Assembly (NCBI GenBank): GCA_016758965.1
Contig: JAEPRB010000030.1
Span: 62,001 to 126,000 of the forward strand
Source: Circinella minor
Taxonomy: Eukaryota; Mucoromycota; Mucoromycetes; Mucorales; Lichtheimiaceae
Length of the DNA stretch: 64,000 nucleotides
Reading direction: 5' to 3'
Shown: positions 10,770 through 24,204 of the stretch, one piece after another
Position numbering within the stretch: position 1 is the stretch's first letter
Layout: every line of letters begins with the position of its first letter
Made by a program: the position numbers and the translations under genes
The notes under the pieces: model-generated
The model's input: the letters and a program-made list of their open reading frames with translations, nothing else
The model's database searches: none
Told to the model about the DNA's origin: nothing

Positions 10770-13565
10770 AAAAATAATTTCTAATATATTAGAAGCGTTT
10801 TTCTCATTATTATTTTACTCTTTCTATTTATTTAATCACTTTATGACAAAGAATTTTTTGAGCTGGGTTCACGCTAATGTTATTGTCAAGACAACAGGAA
10901 AAAAAAATATAAGAATAAGTGCCATTCGGTTTGTGAACAAGCTCACAACTGTAAGATTGCAACACAACATATATTTAATAATAAAAGTATACCTAGTTGC
11001 CTTTTTATAATTCATTCTTAAAAAAGAATTAGAGTACATTAATCTGATATGGATTCTTTTACAGACACTCTTTGGGAATAAAAAAACTAGATACATATAT
11101 AATTTCTATATTTAAAAACAAAACTATTATTGTACAGGATGTTCTTTTTTAATCACTTTGTCTGGATTTCACTATTCTTGGCAAGAGGTATGGGAAGAAT
11201 TATGCATAAAGCAGTTGAGATGTTCAATTTTTATTGGCCAACGCCTTGTTGCATTCAATAGCACCTGAGTTTTCTTTGTAATTCCGCTTTTTCCGGTCAC
11301 TTGCGTTTCTCCATTTGCCCAACTTCATTTTGCTCCACTCTTTAACATTCCTTATTGTGTTATGTTTATCTATCTTGTTTTAATGCCGTAAGTATACTAT
11401 TATTTATAATGGGTAAGAGATATAGTGACTAATTTACTTATTTTATATGTTTAATAGTGGTTGGTCCCGTACAAGCAACGGATCGGCATAATCTGCAATA
11501 GTAACTGTTCCAACGCGGCTGCGATTGGTGTTTGGCTTTTTTTTTTCTTTATGAAAAGAAAATGTTAAACAAAGAAGAGGATTTCTTTGACTTCCTGGTT
11601 ATTGGGGGTGGTTCCTAATAAACAACTCTTCTTGACACTGCAGAGTCATGGAAATGAGTTGGTTTGATTGCTGATTCATTTTGGTGATCTACTGTTCTTG
11701 TCGCGTTTTATGTCACATTGTCTTGGTACTTCTTTCTTGGTCTGGTATTTCCAATGGATGATCTTTTCTTCTTCATATTCAAGATGGATAGTTCGATTAC
11801 ATGTTCTCTTGTGTAATTGCGATTATGATTATTTTTATCAAGACTATTTTCATCCATGGTATTTTTGAAAACTGGTGCTTACGTTTTAAAGATAAAGAAA
11901 CAACTATAAGTTATGGGTGAACGAACGTAATAATTTGCCTAAATTTACTTTTGCTTGAAGAATTGTTTTTAATGTCGCTTAAAAAATCGTATTTTAGCAT
12001 TTGAAGAAAGCCCCTGAAAAGTAAAATAAAATAGCACTTGTCATTATGTTTTTCTACCACACGTGTCATTGTCTTTTGGGGGTTGTCAGTTTCTATAAAT
12101 GTATGTGATTTGACATTATTATTTATATAAACAGCTGGTGCTATTGTATATATTTAATTTTAAAAAATTGTCTTTCTTTATTGGAAGCATAACTATATAA
12201 GGGGTAATTTTTTCAACATCCAAAAACCTTATATGAATAGTAACATAAGTTATCTTGACTATATGTAAGAGTATATAGATGCCACGACATGTATATAATT
12301 ATGATGGCTTTGTTTGAATTAATATGTATTGGAATATCTAACTCTCCGAAGGAAAATAATCTAAATATCAAAAACAATAGTTTAATTCGTTGCTGATACA
12401 ATATATAAGAAGTATGGTTATAGATCCCTAAAGAATGATAATCTTACAACTACACTCATATAATTTGGGATCTGAATTTTTTCTTTGATTACAACCTTCA
12501 GGTTTAATAGAAATCGTTTTTAGTATGTCTTTTTCTTCACTTTTGAAACCTTCGACATTATGTCCCTGAATATCAAATGATCCATTACAACTCCACATAA
12601 TGTAATAGATAAATCAGCCATATTTTCAATTACAAACAAAACAAACTAAATAATTTATTGTATTAGTCTTACATTTTGCTCAATTATTCAAGAATACTTG
12701 ATATTTATAGGCAGCCCCTCTTCTTTTCTTAGTAATATTCAGTTTGTTGAATTTGAACAACTTCCAAGATACCTCTTTATGTATATAAACAATCAAAATA
12801 TATCTTTGACTCTTTGTCTTGATAATATTTTTTATCATTATCTTCAACCTCTGGTTTCAAAACTGTTGAATGCTTCAGCTATATTCCCCTCAAATATTAT
12901 ATTTTTATAGTTGTGTTGAGAGAAAAAGTGACAATTGAATGGTCATTTTTATATATACTCGTTCATAAAGTCGACGACTAACTCGTGATATGGCAAGTTT
13001 GTAAAAAAAAATAGTTAGAATGGAAAGTGTTGTGTTACCCATTAAACCTCTTCCCTTTAAATTTTATTACTATGAAATCTAAAAAAACAATCACTGTTAC
13101 CTTTAATTATTTTATACATGATTGTTGTTATAAATGATATACGTACTACAAAATTAAGCTCTGTCGTGTCCTTATCACCAAGTGATTACATGTATATTGG
13201 TTTTAATTTTGATCCATAGGCAAAAGACAATAATTCTGTCAAAAATTTGCTGTACTATAGTCATATAATAAAAGCAATTGGTGTTGTCTGTGGATCTCAG
13301 GAAGAGGGTAGAAAGTAAGAATGTCAAAGCATACATTGAATTCAAAAAAATGTCATACGCATTTAAATAGCACCACCATTTTACGAATGGTTCTACGTTT
13401 TCTACCGCTGCTCATTTCACACTGTCATAGTATAAGGTCTAAAGAAAAAAACTACAACCCATGAACACTTGTCTCTTTCTCTGAACTACATTCAAAGAAT
13501 TCTACCAAATGAGGTCCTTGATGCATTTTTTATTATAACTACTTTAATCAAATGGCACGTTGCCA

Positions 13566-13596
<31 letters not shown>

Positions 13597-16500
13597 TCTT
13601 TAATAAAACACATTTACAAAAAGAAAAAAAAAAGTGAAAAAGCTTCAAATATTTATGCATAAAATCACTGTGTAAGAATAAAACATGGAAGTTTTTCTAT
13701 AACTACGCATTCATGTTTGTCCACTTTTACTATGGCAACCAGAATACACACTTCATTGCAGCAAAAAAAAATATAGGCATTAACAACAAATAAAAAAAAG
13801 GTCTGAATTGAACTTGTTATTATTTTATCATTTTCTTATCTTCTGTGAGGAGAAGAAAGCGGAAAAAGAAGATCTTGCGACTTTTCTTTTTTTTTTATAA
13901 AAAAAGAAGAGGGCATATAAAAGAAAGAAAGATCAATGCTAGGTAACAAAAGTTTGCGTAAGCGGAAGTGGGCTACTGCTGACTGCCGCTTAACTCTAGA
14001 GACCCTTGCCATTGTGGTAATATCGGTTGGCAACAGTTTGCGAAAGAGGAAGTGGACTAATCCCAGCCATGGCCTAACCTGTTTTGCTGAATATTCTTAT
14101 CTCCCTGGACCATTGCCGTTAAAGAAAAAAAAATACCCGCAGTAAAAAATAACCCCTTTTATAACTTTTTCTTTCGTGATCGTTTTACTTCAATTAAATT
14201 ACAGCGCAGACGAAATTGTTACTAAGTAAAGTATAAGCTTATATTAATAAAATTTGAAGAGGATAATGATTATGAAGTAAACGATAAAAGAAGTACAATT
14301 GTCATGGTGGATCCAAATATGTTATTTACTCCTACTACCATCGGTTGTTTCATTGCAAACTCCGAGAAAGCACAGACCGGCACGAATATAGTATGCTTTT
14401 AAATTTGCAAGTGAATAAAAAAAATTATGTGTACCATGAGTTTTATTCATACCTATCGGACAAAAGAGTCCTATCTCCATCTACTTCTGTACAATCGTCT
14501 ACAACTATGGAGTGTAATTAATATTGACAGTTTGATGCTTTTTTAACTAGTGTGTCGTATCATTTTCATCTATATATAAATAAATTTCAATTATTGGATG
14601 TATTGTTTCTCGAGAGATTTTAACTATTTGGGTAACAAGGTCGATGCCAAAATAATCTTCAAATTACCTTTCTGAAAGAAAAAACCGACCGCTGTAGCAT
14701 CTAAGTTCCCTATCAAAGAAGATAAGTAGTGCAACATGATGTTTTCTTTTTTTTTCGATAATCCCGACCAGGAGCATTTTTATCACCAAAGTTACTCTTT
14801 ATTACGTATTGACATCGATGTTCTGTTTAAAATCGACAGTTTGAAATGAATGATTTAACTTAACCACAGTTTTTTTTTTATCATATATTACGACTCTTAT
14901 TATGGTAGACTCATGTATGATAAATTATATATGATATAAAAATAGTTTTCGATAAATCAATAAAGAGTATATAATAGTGGTACAATAAACACCATAATTA
15001 TACATAATGGTATCATTACTTATAGTATATATTACATCTGTTTACAAGGATATTAAATCTGAATTATGTGTGTGTCTTGTTATGGACTAAAAATGAATCA
15101 GATTACATGACCGACAAATTATGACAACCACTACTTTTGTTGCAAAAGGTATTACGGACCTAGATTATTTATTAATATATTGTTCGGAGTAAAATGTGGT
15201 TAGCATTTTATTTTTTAGCAAAATAATATAGTACATCGATGATTTGAATGGCGTGAGCAATTGCGCGATCCGTGTAGTTTTTTTATGAGACAGGGAAGAA
15301 GGAACATGTTTAATAACCAAAATAGCTTTGTTTCCATTGATGATCCATATAATGTTTAGTGAAACCATTACTTTCAATGCTATATACCATTCTACCAGTA
15401 CGAAATAACATATAAGAAAGAATAATAATAGATTAACTATCGCTTGAGACATTATAAGTGTCTTTTTTATATGAAAGTAAAAAAAAAAAAACAATGCTCA
15501 GATTATATATCATGTAAAATAAAGAACAGTTAGTTAATCATAATAAATAATTAGGATGAGTTTCTTTTTATTCATTATATCCGTGGGGAACTGGGAATTT
15601 TTTGTTTGCATTTATAACTCATGAATTTCGCATGATGTTCGCCTGGTTTTTCTATAAGGGGAAAAAGAAGGGTCCCGTTGATTGTGGGAAACTGAATGTT
15701 AAAAAAACATAGCGTTTAATTATAAAACAAATCTCATTAAGGCGTGGAAAATAGAGAAAACTCTCATGAGGAATAACGAGGACGACAGCTGTCTTGTTGG
15801 TTTGGCTTACCATGGAGATTCATTATACCTATGGTTAGTATCATGTTTTGCGAAAAAAAAGTAACGTAAATCCACTATCGGCATTATAACTAAAAGTTGT
15901 CAACTTACCAATATTAATACTAGTATTCAAATAAACCGGGGCCATAATTCTTAAAAATACCTTGTCCTGTTTCCGAGATTGTCCTATTTACTGATCTTCT
16001 TTATGTTTCCTCATAAAAAAAAAAGCCAGAAAATAATATAATATAACCCGTTTAAACACTTTTTTTTAAAAGAGTAATAAATAAAAAAATGTCACACGAG
16101 ATTTGATCTCCTTTAAAAAATGATGTACGATGTGTTTTGTTTACATTGTATTGGTTACCAAAAAAAAAGAATAAAAAAGTTCTCACAATATAACGTGCTA
16201 ATAGGACAGAGAGTGGCACATGCCATATTTGTCCACGATGGTAGTTAACAAACCCAATATTCTATTTGTTATATACGTACAAGGAGAATAAAATGTCAAG
16301 AACATCAAAAAATATCGGATTATTTTATGTATTCAAACTAAGATATAAAAGATGTCTTTAACTATAATAATAGTTAATAAAATTTCAAGCTTCTTCATTG
16401 AAGAAATTAACTAGCTTGTAAGATGACCCATAGTGAGTGGTGGAAGAAAAAAAACATTTTCATGCCGCTCAAACTCTTTTTTCGTTCTTGTACAATAATA

Positions 16501-18780
16501 CGGACCAAAGCAAATTTATTACCGCGTTGTCCATTTTTTGCTATTATACATTTTTTTTCTAACACGCCCGAGATTACGTCAACTATAATAGAATCTCATT
16601 TCCATATGTGTGTGTGAATGTGTGTGTGTGTATTTTATTTGTATGAGATTATAACTTACTTGAACTTGAAGTATAAAAAAAATTAAGTGCTACGCTATAA
16701 ATGTTGTTGTAGCAAAAATGAATAAAAGATTTTTTGAAAGGAATCGATCGGGAGCTGGGAAAAAAGGATCAGACACATAATAATTGAAAATTACACAAAA
16801 CCTTTTTTTTATTACATCTCATTTTTTTCTTTAAAAACAAAAAGTTCCGGTGTGGAAAACCTATAAAAACTAGTTTTTCTGCAAAAACAACAGCAACAAC
16901 GATGTAGAGTCTAACTTTTTGTTTTCATGTGATCAAATAAACTGAAAGATAACATTTTTTTTATTCAGACTATCTGTAATAAATTTATTTAATTATGATA
17001 ACTATAAATAAAAATAATGAAAACCCAAGCATATGGTCAAACGAGCAAGAGAGAGGGGAGAGTCGAGATGATTTGATTATTTATTTGTAAAAGGAATTAA
17101 GAAAATTTGTTATAAACCTTCTTTTTTTTTACATCATGAGACCTTGATAAAAAAAGAAAAGAGATCTCATAGGTTCATTCTTTTCTTTTGCTATTTCCGT
17201 CTTTTGATTGAAAGGTATAATAAGCATCAATGAAACTTTTTAAAAGCAACAAAAAATAAAATCAAGTACTCCGAATTCCTATTTTTTTTTTACTAACAAA
17301 CCCATTATCAGCATATTTCATCATCGCACGGTGTATATTATTATATATTGAAATGCGTGGTAAAAAATAATAAGAACATAACAAGACATATGACCCTTAT
17401 TTATGTCCATGAAAGAAGCGATTAGATTTTGTTATGTCAGCACAGCCACATGTATTGTCAATAACGCAGATGGATGATAACTATTTTTTTTTTACCACGA
17501 AAAAATAAAATCAGGGACTTATTGAACCCTCCTTAAAGCATGACTTATTCGTAAACAATTTATAGAAAGTAAAGATAACATACTTTATTTTTTTTATCCT
17601 ATAGATCCCTATCTATTATATTATTGATTTTTAATTTTTATCGGGAATATCACCGAATAATATAATTTGGTATTCAATAAAGATAGAAACTGTCATTTCG
17701 TCATCTTTTTTTTGCCAATGTTTCTTTTTGGTTTATTAAGAAACACTGAACATACACATAAAAAGTAAGCCACGAGGGGTACCCGCATCATTTTATATAT
17801 ACATATACATATAAACCTATAGCATCATGTTACGACGAATAATAAAACAGTTATATACATATGTATGTATGTGTGTATCTATGTAATAATGCTAACAAGT
17901 GGAATAGATCGAAGCATTCTTTGGCGAAAGAGATAACAAGTTAAATGTAGTTGGTATAATATAAATCTAATTGACCCTGAAATAGGAAATTAAGCTTAAA
18001 CAAAAATGGGGATTCTAAAAAAGAATTACCTGTTCGTTTGATTGTTGATAAGCACAAGCACAGGCATAAATGTATAAACAACAACAACAACAACAACAAA
18101 AACACATGAGGTCCGATTGCCAAAATCAATTTTTTTTAGTGATACAATGGACACGCGCACTCACAGGCTTATCGTTTTATTTAAATAAAGAAAAAACACC
18201 ACCAGAGTTTTTTTTTTTTTATAAAAAAGAATTTTATGTGTTATGTATGACAATCATATATAAAAAAATGAATTGAATAAATGATCTGCTAACTTGTCCT
18301 TATTTAACAATATTACTATTATTACTATTATTATTAGTATTTTGCCGCTTATTTTCTCTTCTTTCCAGACCTTTTATTATAATTATTATTTAATATTGAT
18401 AAATGAAAAACTTTTTCCCTTAAAAAGCGAAAGAAGTCTTTCATACACACATAATATATATTTATAACGGAGTTGATACGCATTCTATTTTTTTTCCGTT
18501 GGCTGTCCTTATTTATGTTGTTATCATTCCCCGATGCCATTGGTTTCTGTATTTTGTACCTCGATTTTTTGTGTAACCTTACACTTCTAATAGCTTATTT
18601 ATTTTTATAAGGGAAAAAGGAAGTCTATCAAATATGATGATGCTCAAAAATGGCTGAGGGTCAGAGTGCAAAGAAAAAAGAAAAAGAATGTTACAGAGGG
18701 CGAAGATTGTGTGTGTGTGAGAGAACAGTAGGAGGATGAATGAGAAAGTGTAAATTGGGCAAAATAGCATTTGTGGGTAA
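10770..18780. other. Gene-poor region of about 8 kb
   Basis: No frame longer than about 110 codons occurs and none resembles a known family. The region is AT-rich with many A and T runs, a (GA)n microsatellite at 13573-13597 and a (CAA)n run at 18077-18099. A moderately GC-richer patch at 11440-11540 and a pair of direct repeats at 13951-14056 are the only structure noticed. The longest minus-strand frame (15165-15494) has a biased, hydrophobic composition and is probably fortuitous. I cannot exclude rapidly evolving genes or ncRNAs. Confidence 0.5.
13951..14056. repeat. Short direct repeat with stem-loop
   Basis: A 22-nt unit, agtttgcgtaagcggaagtg plus two bases at 13951-13972, recurs with two changes at 14035-14056 (offset 84). 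The first copy overlaps a 7-bp inverted repeat, TAAGCGG at 13959-13965 and CCGCTTA at 13986-13992, with a 20-nt loop. The repeat encodes SLRKRKW twice in one frame, but the surrounding frame is not convincing as a gene. Confidence 0.4.
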
Positions 18781-18795
18781 AGCCGTGATACAATG

Positions 18796-18803
18796 TATAA
18801 ATA
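18796..18803 (+). promoter_or_regulatory. TATA box of the transcription-factor gene at 18986
   Basis: TATAAATA lies 183 bp before the ATG at 18986 and is followed by long T-rich tracts (T21 at about 18858-18880), consistent with a core promoter and pyrimidine-rich leader. Confidence 0.5.
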
Positions 18804-18985
18804 AATCTAACTTTCCCACAATCTTTTTTTTTCTTATTCACCTTTCTTTTCCTTCCTTTTTTTTTTTTTTTTTTTTTTTTACATCTTTTCTCTTTTGTTT
18901 TTTTTTATTATAATCTTACAATTATTATAGAAAAAATTCATCTTTTTTTTCTTTCTTTTACTTGGTTTTTTTTTGAGTAATAAAA

Positions 18986-21802
18986 ATGCCATTCGCAACA
19001 GTCGAACGAACGCATAAACGATTTCGATCAAATGATACAATTGATCATTCTTCTTATCCATATTATTTCACACCACCTTTTACAGAAGAAGAATTTACAT
19101 TAGACTTTCAACAACAGCAACAACAACAACATCAACAGGAACAATATCAGGAACAACCATTGGATCAGAATACTCATCATAATCAGGATCTTCAACAACA
19201 GCAAGAAACACCGATTCCGTGGAACAATCATCATCATCAACCATGGGAGATTAGTAATAGCAATACAAAATCGGAAGTATTTTCATCGATGTATCCTAGC
19301 AACAATAATTTCTTACAAGCGCCACGTCGATATACATCCGTTACCAAGAAACACCATCCTGGATTAGCCATTGATACAGATTATTATAGTTTGGATACCA
19401 TTTCATCTTTGGTTTCTAGTAGTCCCCCAACACCATTGGAAACTTCGGGTAGTAGCGTTGATAGTGATTCTTCACCATCAGGAATCATTCCTTGGGCTAA
19501 TACTGCAACAACAGATGATGAAACAATGGAAGACGAAGGAAATTCATCACCAACAACAGCGGCAGCACTTGCATCACCACCATCAACTTCAACATCGACA
19601 AAAGGACCCGGCTCATTTAATGAAATCTTATCAAAATTTAATATCTCGTACACTGATCTTGGTATCAACATGGAAACAGGTATTTCAAATGTTTCTGACT
19701 TTCGAATATTGATAGATGCATTTAGTAAATTATGTTGCACAACCAATACAACGCAAAACAAAAAAGAACATGACCATGATCACTCCTTTTCACCAACAGC
19801 AGCAAATACGTCAACTACCTCATCACCAGTTGACGAAGAAAGAGAAGATAACGGTATTGTATTGTACCGTAATCCCAATTCTCGGGTCAAGCCAATCAAT
19901 TTCTTTGCCTCTGCCTGTGGGCTAGGACAAATTTTACACCCGCATCCCAAGCATGGTGCAATGGTCACATTAGAACAAATTGCTGAAGCGTGTATTGATA
20001 CCTATTTTACATGTTGGACTCGTTATTTTCCCATTATGCTCAAAGGAGAATTTAAGGCTTGGTACAACAAGCATCCTTCTCCGACAGATACTCTTATTGT
20101 GAATGCATTGTGCTCCTTTTGTTTCCGCCACACGGTAATGCACCACACTGGATCAGAATTTGACTATTTTCGAGAAGATCCTTACCATATTCAAGAACAA
20201 GAAGAATTCTTTTTCAACCGTGCCAGAGTCTGTCTTGGGCAATCTTTTGATTGTCCTGACCGTTATGCTGTTCTCGGTTTGATCTTTATGAGCATTCGTG
20301 CCGAGATGAGTAGACGACATCATTACTTGGGTATGGCTGTGTCTATGTTGCATGAACTTGAGATTTACCCTCGCATGGCATTAGATTCTGAAAACGAATC
20401 ATTTGATAAAGAAGCGGATACTCGATTATGGTGGTTTGCATGGTCTACTGACTTATACTTGTATTCTGCTGGTGCTCCCAAAAATACACCTCAAACCCGA
20501 GGACGAGGAAGATTGGTTGATTTCCCAAGAGTATTTGAACAAGACATTGATGAGGATGAAATTAGCGTTATTTCTTATCATTACTGTATCCAATTTTGGC
20601 AAATACAAGCTGATATCATTCGTATGTTGAGTGATCGAGAATCTGAAATGACTGTGGAACTACTCAATCAATACGATCAAAAGATTGTTGATATGTATGA
20701 AGCCTTACCAGCCTACTTGAAATTTAATAGTGGGTTTGAATATGGCTGTGAAGGATTGTTTAAGACGTGTGTTCGAGTCAATATCGAATACAATTCAACC
20801 CGAATCATCTTACACAAACCATTTATTCCTGAAGCTAATGATCGATATCCAGGCCGCTTTTCGTTGGAGTCATTAAACATTTGTTTGTCAAGAGCCTTGG
20901 TTCAGTTACGAGCACTCAACACATGTGTAAAAATTCCTGAATGTCGGTGTGCGTTTGATCGTGATGAAATGTGGCGTGTAGCTGAAGTATTTTCCAATGC
21001 AATGGATATTTATCGTACTTGTGCTTCTCCATTAATTTTGAAAAATATTGACAAGGACGAATATGATAATGGCTTACAGAAATGTTTGGATGTCATTCGA
21101 CAAACACGCGAACATCAAGTAGGGAACAAGGATTGGGTTCAAGTTGCCGATTGGATTGAAGTTGAAATCCGAAGGCATCAACTTTATACACATCCATCAA
21201 ATAATAACGATTCAAAAGAATTCTATCAACATCAACAAAATAAAAAACCCGATTACTTTTTGGCACATTTGAAACCATCGGCCGCATTAAACAGTAAAAT
21301 ACAATCATCATCAGCATCATCATTTCCAACACCAACATCAACTATATCTTCTTCATCATCTTCTTCATCATCGTCATCATCTTCTTCTTTACAACAACAA
21401 AAACAATCAACACCTGTCTCTGTACCGAATAGCAGCAAAGCTGATAAAGATTCTTCACATCATGAAATAACACCCTCAGGGTCGATGCTTTCTGTGTTAT
21501 CATTCTCAACAACTTCTTTTTCGTCATCATCTTCATTACCACCACCATCATCACCGCCATTATCCAACAATAGTTATACGTCATCTTTCATGTCGTCTCC
21601 AACATCCTTGTCTCCAACATCTACAATGGATTCTCAACAACAACAGTCTTTTGTTCAAATGTATGCTCCTCCATCAACTCCTATACCTTTTAATTCATCA
21701 TTACCAGCTCAACAACAATCTAAAAATCAAACACGTTTCCGATATTTTAATCCACGTAAAATGAACAAGTTTTTATTTATTGATGAAAATCCTATTGTAT
21801 AA
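18986..21802 (+). CDS. Fungal_trans-domain transcription factor without zinc cluster
   Basis: This intronless gene encodes 938 aa. The N-terminal 330 residues are low-complexity (polyGln near residues 40-75, Ser/Thr-rich). Residues about 325-620 form the fungal transcription factor regulatory (middle homology) domain, with TLEQIAEACIDTYFTCWTRY, ILVNALCSFCFRH-like and RRHHYLGMAVSMLHELEIYP, then DTRLWWFAWSTDLYLYSAG. The C-terminal part has polySer and polyGln tracts and no domain. No Zn2Cys6 motif is present in the reading frame or in the 1 kb upstream, so DNA binding must be supplied by a partner or an unrecognised segment. Such zinc-less members are known among fungal regulators. It is likely nuclear. 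Confidence 0.83.
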   Translation: MPFATVERTHKRFRSNDTIDHSSYPYYFTPPFTEEEFTLDFQQQQQQQHQQEQYQEQPLDQNTHHNQDLQQQQETPIPWNNHHHQPWEISNSNTKSEVFSSMYPSNNNFLQAPRRYTSVTKKHHPGLAIDTDYYSLDTISSLVSSSPPTPLETSGSSVDSDSSPSGIIPWANTATTDDETMEDEGNSSPTTAAALASPPSTSTSTKGPGSFNEILSKFNISYTDLGINMETGISNVSDFRILIDAFSKLCCTTNTTQNKKEHDHDHSFSPTAANTSTTSSPVDEEREDNGIVLYRNPNSRVKPINFFASACGLGQILHPHPKHGAMVTLEQIAEACIDTYFTCWTRYFPIMLKGEFKAWYNKHPSPTDTLIVNALCSFCFRHTVMHHTGSEFDYFREDPYHIQEQEEFFFNRARVCLGQSFDCPDRYAVLGLIFMSIRAEMSRRHHYLGMAVSMLHELEIYPRMALDSENESFDKEADTRLWWFAWSTDLYLYSAGAPKNTPQTRGRGRLVDFPRVFEQDIDEDEISVISYHYCIQFWQIQADIIRMLSDRESEMTVELLNQYDQKIVDMYEALPAYLKFNSGFEYGCEGLFKTCVRVNIEYNSTRIILHKPFIPEANDRYPGRFSLESLNICLSRALVQLRALNTCVKIPECRCAFDRDEMWRVAEVFSNAMDIYRTCASPLILKNIDKDEYDNGLQKCLDVIRQTREHQVGNKDWVQVADWIEVEIRRHQLYTHPSNNNDSKEFYQHQQNKKPDYFLAHLKPSAALNSKIQSSSASSFPTPTSTISSSSSSSSSSSSSSLQQQKQSTPVSVPNSSKADKDSSHHEITPSGSMLSVLSFSTTSFSSSSSLPPPSSPPLSNNSYTSSFMSSPTSLSPTSTMDSQQQQSFVQMYAPPSTPIPFNSSLPAQQQSKNQTRFRYFNPRKMNKFLFIDENPIV

Positions 21803-21974
21803 AAAAACAAAAATCCCAAGAAAAACCAATCAAGATATATCCATTTACATCCCTTCACCCATTATATATTTATCCATATATATATATATATATTTATATA
21901 CTTAAGATATAAGAGAGCAGAAATACTCGAAATAATCATCATCATAACAATATAATCATAGTCATAATCACAAT

Positions 21975-22010
<36 letters not shown>

Positions 22011-23078
22011 GCTATATCAGTTCTTGTATATGTATTCTATATGTTTCTTCTAATACGTAAAATGGGTAATCACAATAAATAAAAAACAAGTCGTACGAAA
22101 TATTTATTAGATGTTACACATAAAATGATGTGCAGTTTTTTTTTGTTAACCAAAAAATATTAATAGAGCTACCTAGAATACATAGCGTGATCAAACAGGG
22201 TGGGAATATAATAATGTTTCTATGACAGCGAAAAAAATATATATAATAGAAATGACCCGCAGTTTTGGACTTTTATTACAATGTAAAAGTATTATCCCTA
22301 CTTTTAGGACAATAGTTTTTCTTCTACAAAAAAAAATGTAAAAATATTAGAAAGTGATTCTGACTTATTATAATCAAGATAAGACGTGATTATTATCATT
22401 CATGCATATTAGACTCCCGGTTTCACTAGTTATAATTATAAAGTAAATTAATATTTCCTAATCTTATAATATGTGATGTATTATAATATATATATATATA
22501 TAACCGAGGAAAGCGACAAGCAATATATCTATTCTTCCTGTTGCGGGTCCTAAGAAAAAAAAAGCCATCAGAGTGACCCAAATAATATGTGTAATTACCC
22601 CACTTTTATTTCAATGAAACATCAAGTCAGCAGTTTGTTCCAAATGAGAGTTGTAACTATAATTAGTTTATTCAACTGATCATATGACAATAATTAAGTT
22701 TTTATAATGGTGTAATGATGTTTTCTTCCTTACCTATAACTTGCTATCGGCTAATACAGTTACTAATTTTTCTTTTTAGTTAATAAATTTTATGGGGAGA
22801 GTTCTTAACATTTAGAAAGTAAAGGTAAAATATTAAATGTACTTTTTTTTTCAGTTGTCTTTTTATAACACACACTGTTTCAGAACTTGATAATAACTAC
22901 ACGTTTTAATGTTATAACTTTTTTTTTTTTTTTTAGAAAAATTCCTGTCTTTATAGTATTATGTTTTGCTTTCAAAACATTTTTTTTATGGTAGATGTTT
23001 CTGTCATTTTTATATATTCATAACTTTTATTTCATCGTCATCAAAAAATAATAATTCTTTTGCTTGTACTTTGACATA
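21803..23078. other. Intergenic region before the transposon island
   Basis: Contains an (AT)n run at about 21878-21893, an (AAT)n microsatellite at 21972-22005 and another (AT)n at about 22485-22502. No gene is recognised. Confidence 0.5.
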
Positions 23079-23752
23079 TACTGTAATGTCACATTTTTAG
23101 ATATAAATGTCGCTTATATCTAGTAGTAATATTTAGAATGTAGAATAAAGCTGTCTAATGAAGACCTTTTTGACCTTTTTAAATAAAGTTTTGATGATTC
23201 ACTATAATAATAAAAAAAAAGAAAGATAATTTTACTCATCTTATACTTACTGTTTATTTTTCCTCGTCTTGTAAAGAAAATAATGACAACTGTCATTAAA
23301 CTTTTAATTCTTATAGGATCTCTTTTTTACACTTTTCTAAGCATCAATGTGAATGAGAAACAAATCCAATGGAATCTGATGGTTTTACTTTATTACATGC
23401 TTCACGGATCCGTGTAGTCAAAGTCTCTTGTTGTAAGAATCATTGACACTTCATCTTACTCTTTGCAACTGACCAAAACTGTTCTATAGGATTGAGATCA
23501 GAAGAATAGGGAGGAAGATATGCACATCGGTATTCACAATATTCGATATATTTTGCAATATCAGTGGAAGTGTGTATAGGAGCATTGTCCATTATCAGAT
23601 AATGACCCTTCATCTGTGGGTATTTATCCATGTCATCTGAAGTTTCCTTCAAAAAGCTAATATAATGGCATGTTACAGTTCCAGTGCTTAGAAGTTCAGA
23701 TCCTTGGCCAGAATTTCTCTTCTTATCACAGCTGGGTATTTTGATTAATCCT
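23079..23752 (-). mobile_element. Transposase copy A, 5'-truncated Tc1/mariner-like (DD34E)
   Basis: Minus-strand homology with copy B runs from about 23752 to the terminus at 23079. The conserved frame (ending with TGA at 23440-23442) includes GHYLIMDNAPIHTS and PYSSDLNPIEQFWS; these are the second Asp and the Glu of the catalytic triad with 34 residues between. The first Asp and the helix-turn-helix half are absent. The frame continues upstream of 23752 into unrelated sequence. Downstream of the TGA the family-like frame goes on (QQETLTTRIREACN), so the stop is a nonsense mutation that copy B shares. Confidence 0.8.
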
Positions 23753-23837
23753 GTGATGAATTTCCGGATCGGACCTCGGAGGGAGGATGGGATGTGGGGG
23801 TTCAAATACAGGATTTTGCAGGACAAGTTTTTCTGCT

Positions 23838-23995
23838 TATGATAAATGACTTTATTCAGTTGTGAAAGTTAATTTGTTCGCTTATGATAAATAATGTTAT
23901 CTGCTTATAAAGAGTAAACTTCTTCGCTTATAAAACGTAAATTTATTCACTCATAAAAGTAAGCTTTTTCACATATAAAGAATAGAGATCCTCCC
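23838..23995. repeat. Degenerate ~23-bp tandem repeat
   Basis: About seven imperfect units follow a consensus close to gcttataaa-gtaaattttc: they begin at roughly 23838, 23862, 23879, 23903, 23926, 23949 and 23970. The array sits beside the broken end of transposase copy A. It is AT-rich and shows no open frame of note. Confidence 0.5.
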
Positions 23996-24204
23996 ATACG
24001 AATGGCGGTAAATTCGTGGGTTTGTGTCCGGAGACAAATGCAACATTCTGTATGTGTTCCCTAAAGAAAATGACCTAGCCACAGCTTCTTTCACTAGCTT
24101 TCCTTTTCATTCATTCTACTTCCAAACAATGTAAATATATAACTCACTATTTTACCATATTACACGATTGATACCATAACTTTTTTTTAAAATAAATCAA
24201 TTAG

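Noticed and set aside
11560..11660. A short frame reading EDFFDFLVIGGGS, like an FAD-binding GxGxxG start
   Set aside because: Frame stops immediately afterwards and no further flavoprotein motif follows; a chance match is likely.
15165..15494. 109-codon minus-strand frame with hydrophobic segments
   Set aside because: Biased Phe/Ile/Leu composition from A/T runs, no recognisable domain and no splice partners.
21253..21584. Asp/Met-rich minus-strand frames opposite the 938-aa regulator
   Set aside because: Antisense shadows of polySer codons of the real gene.
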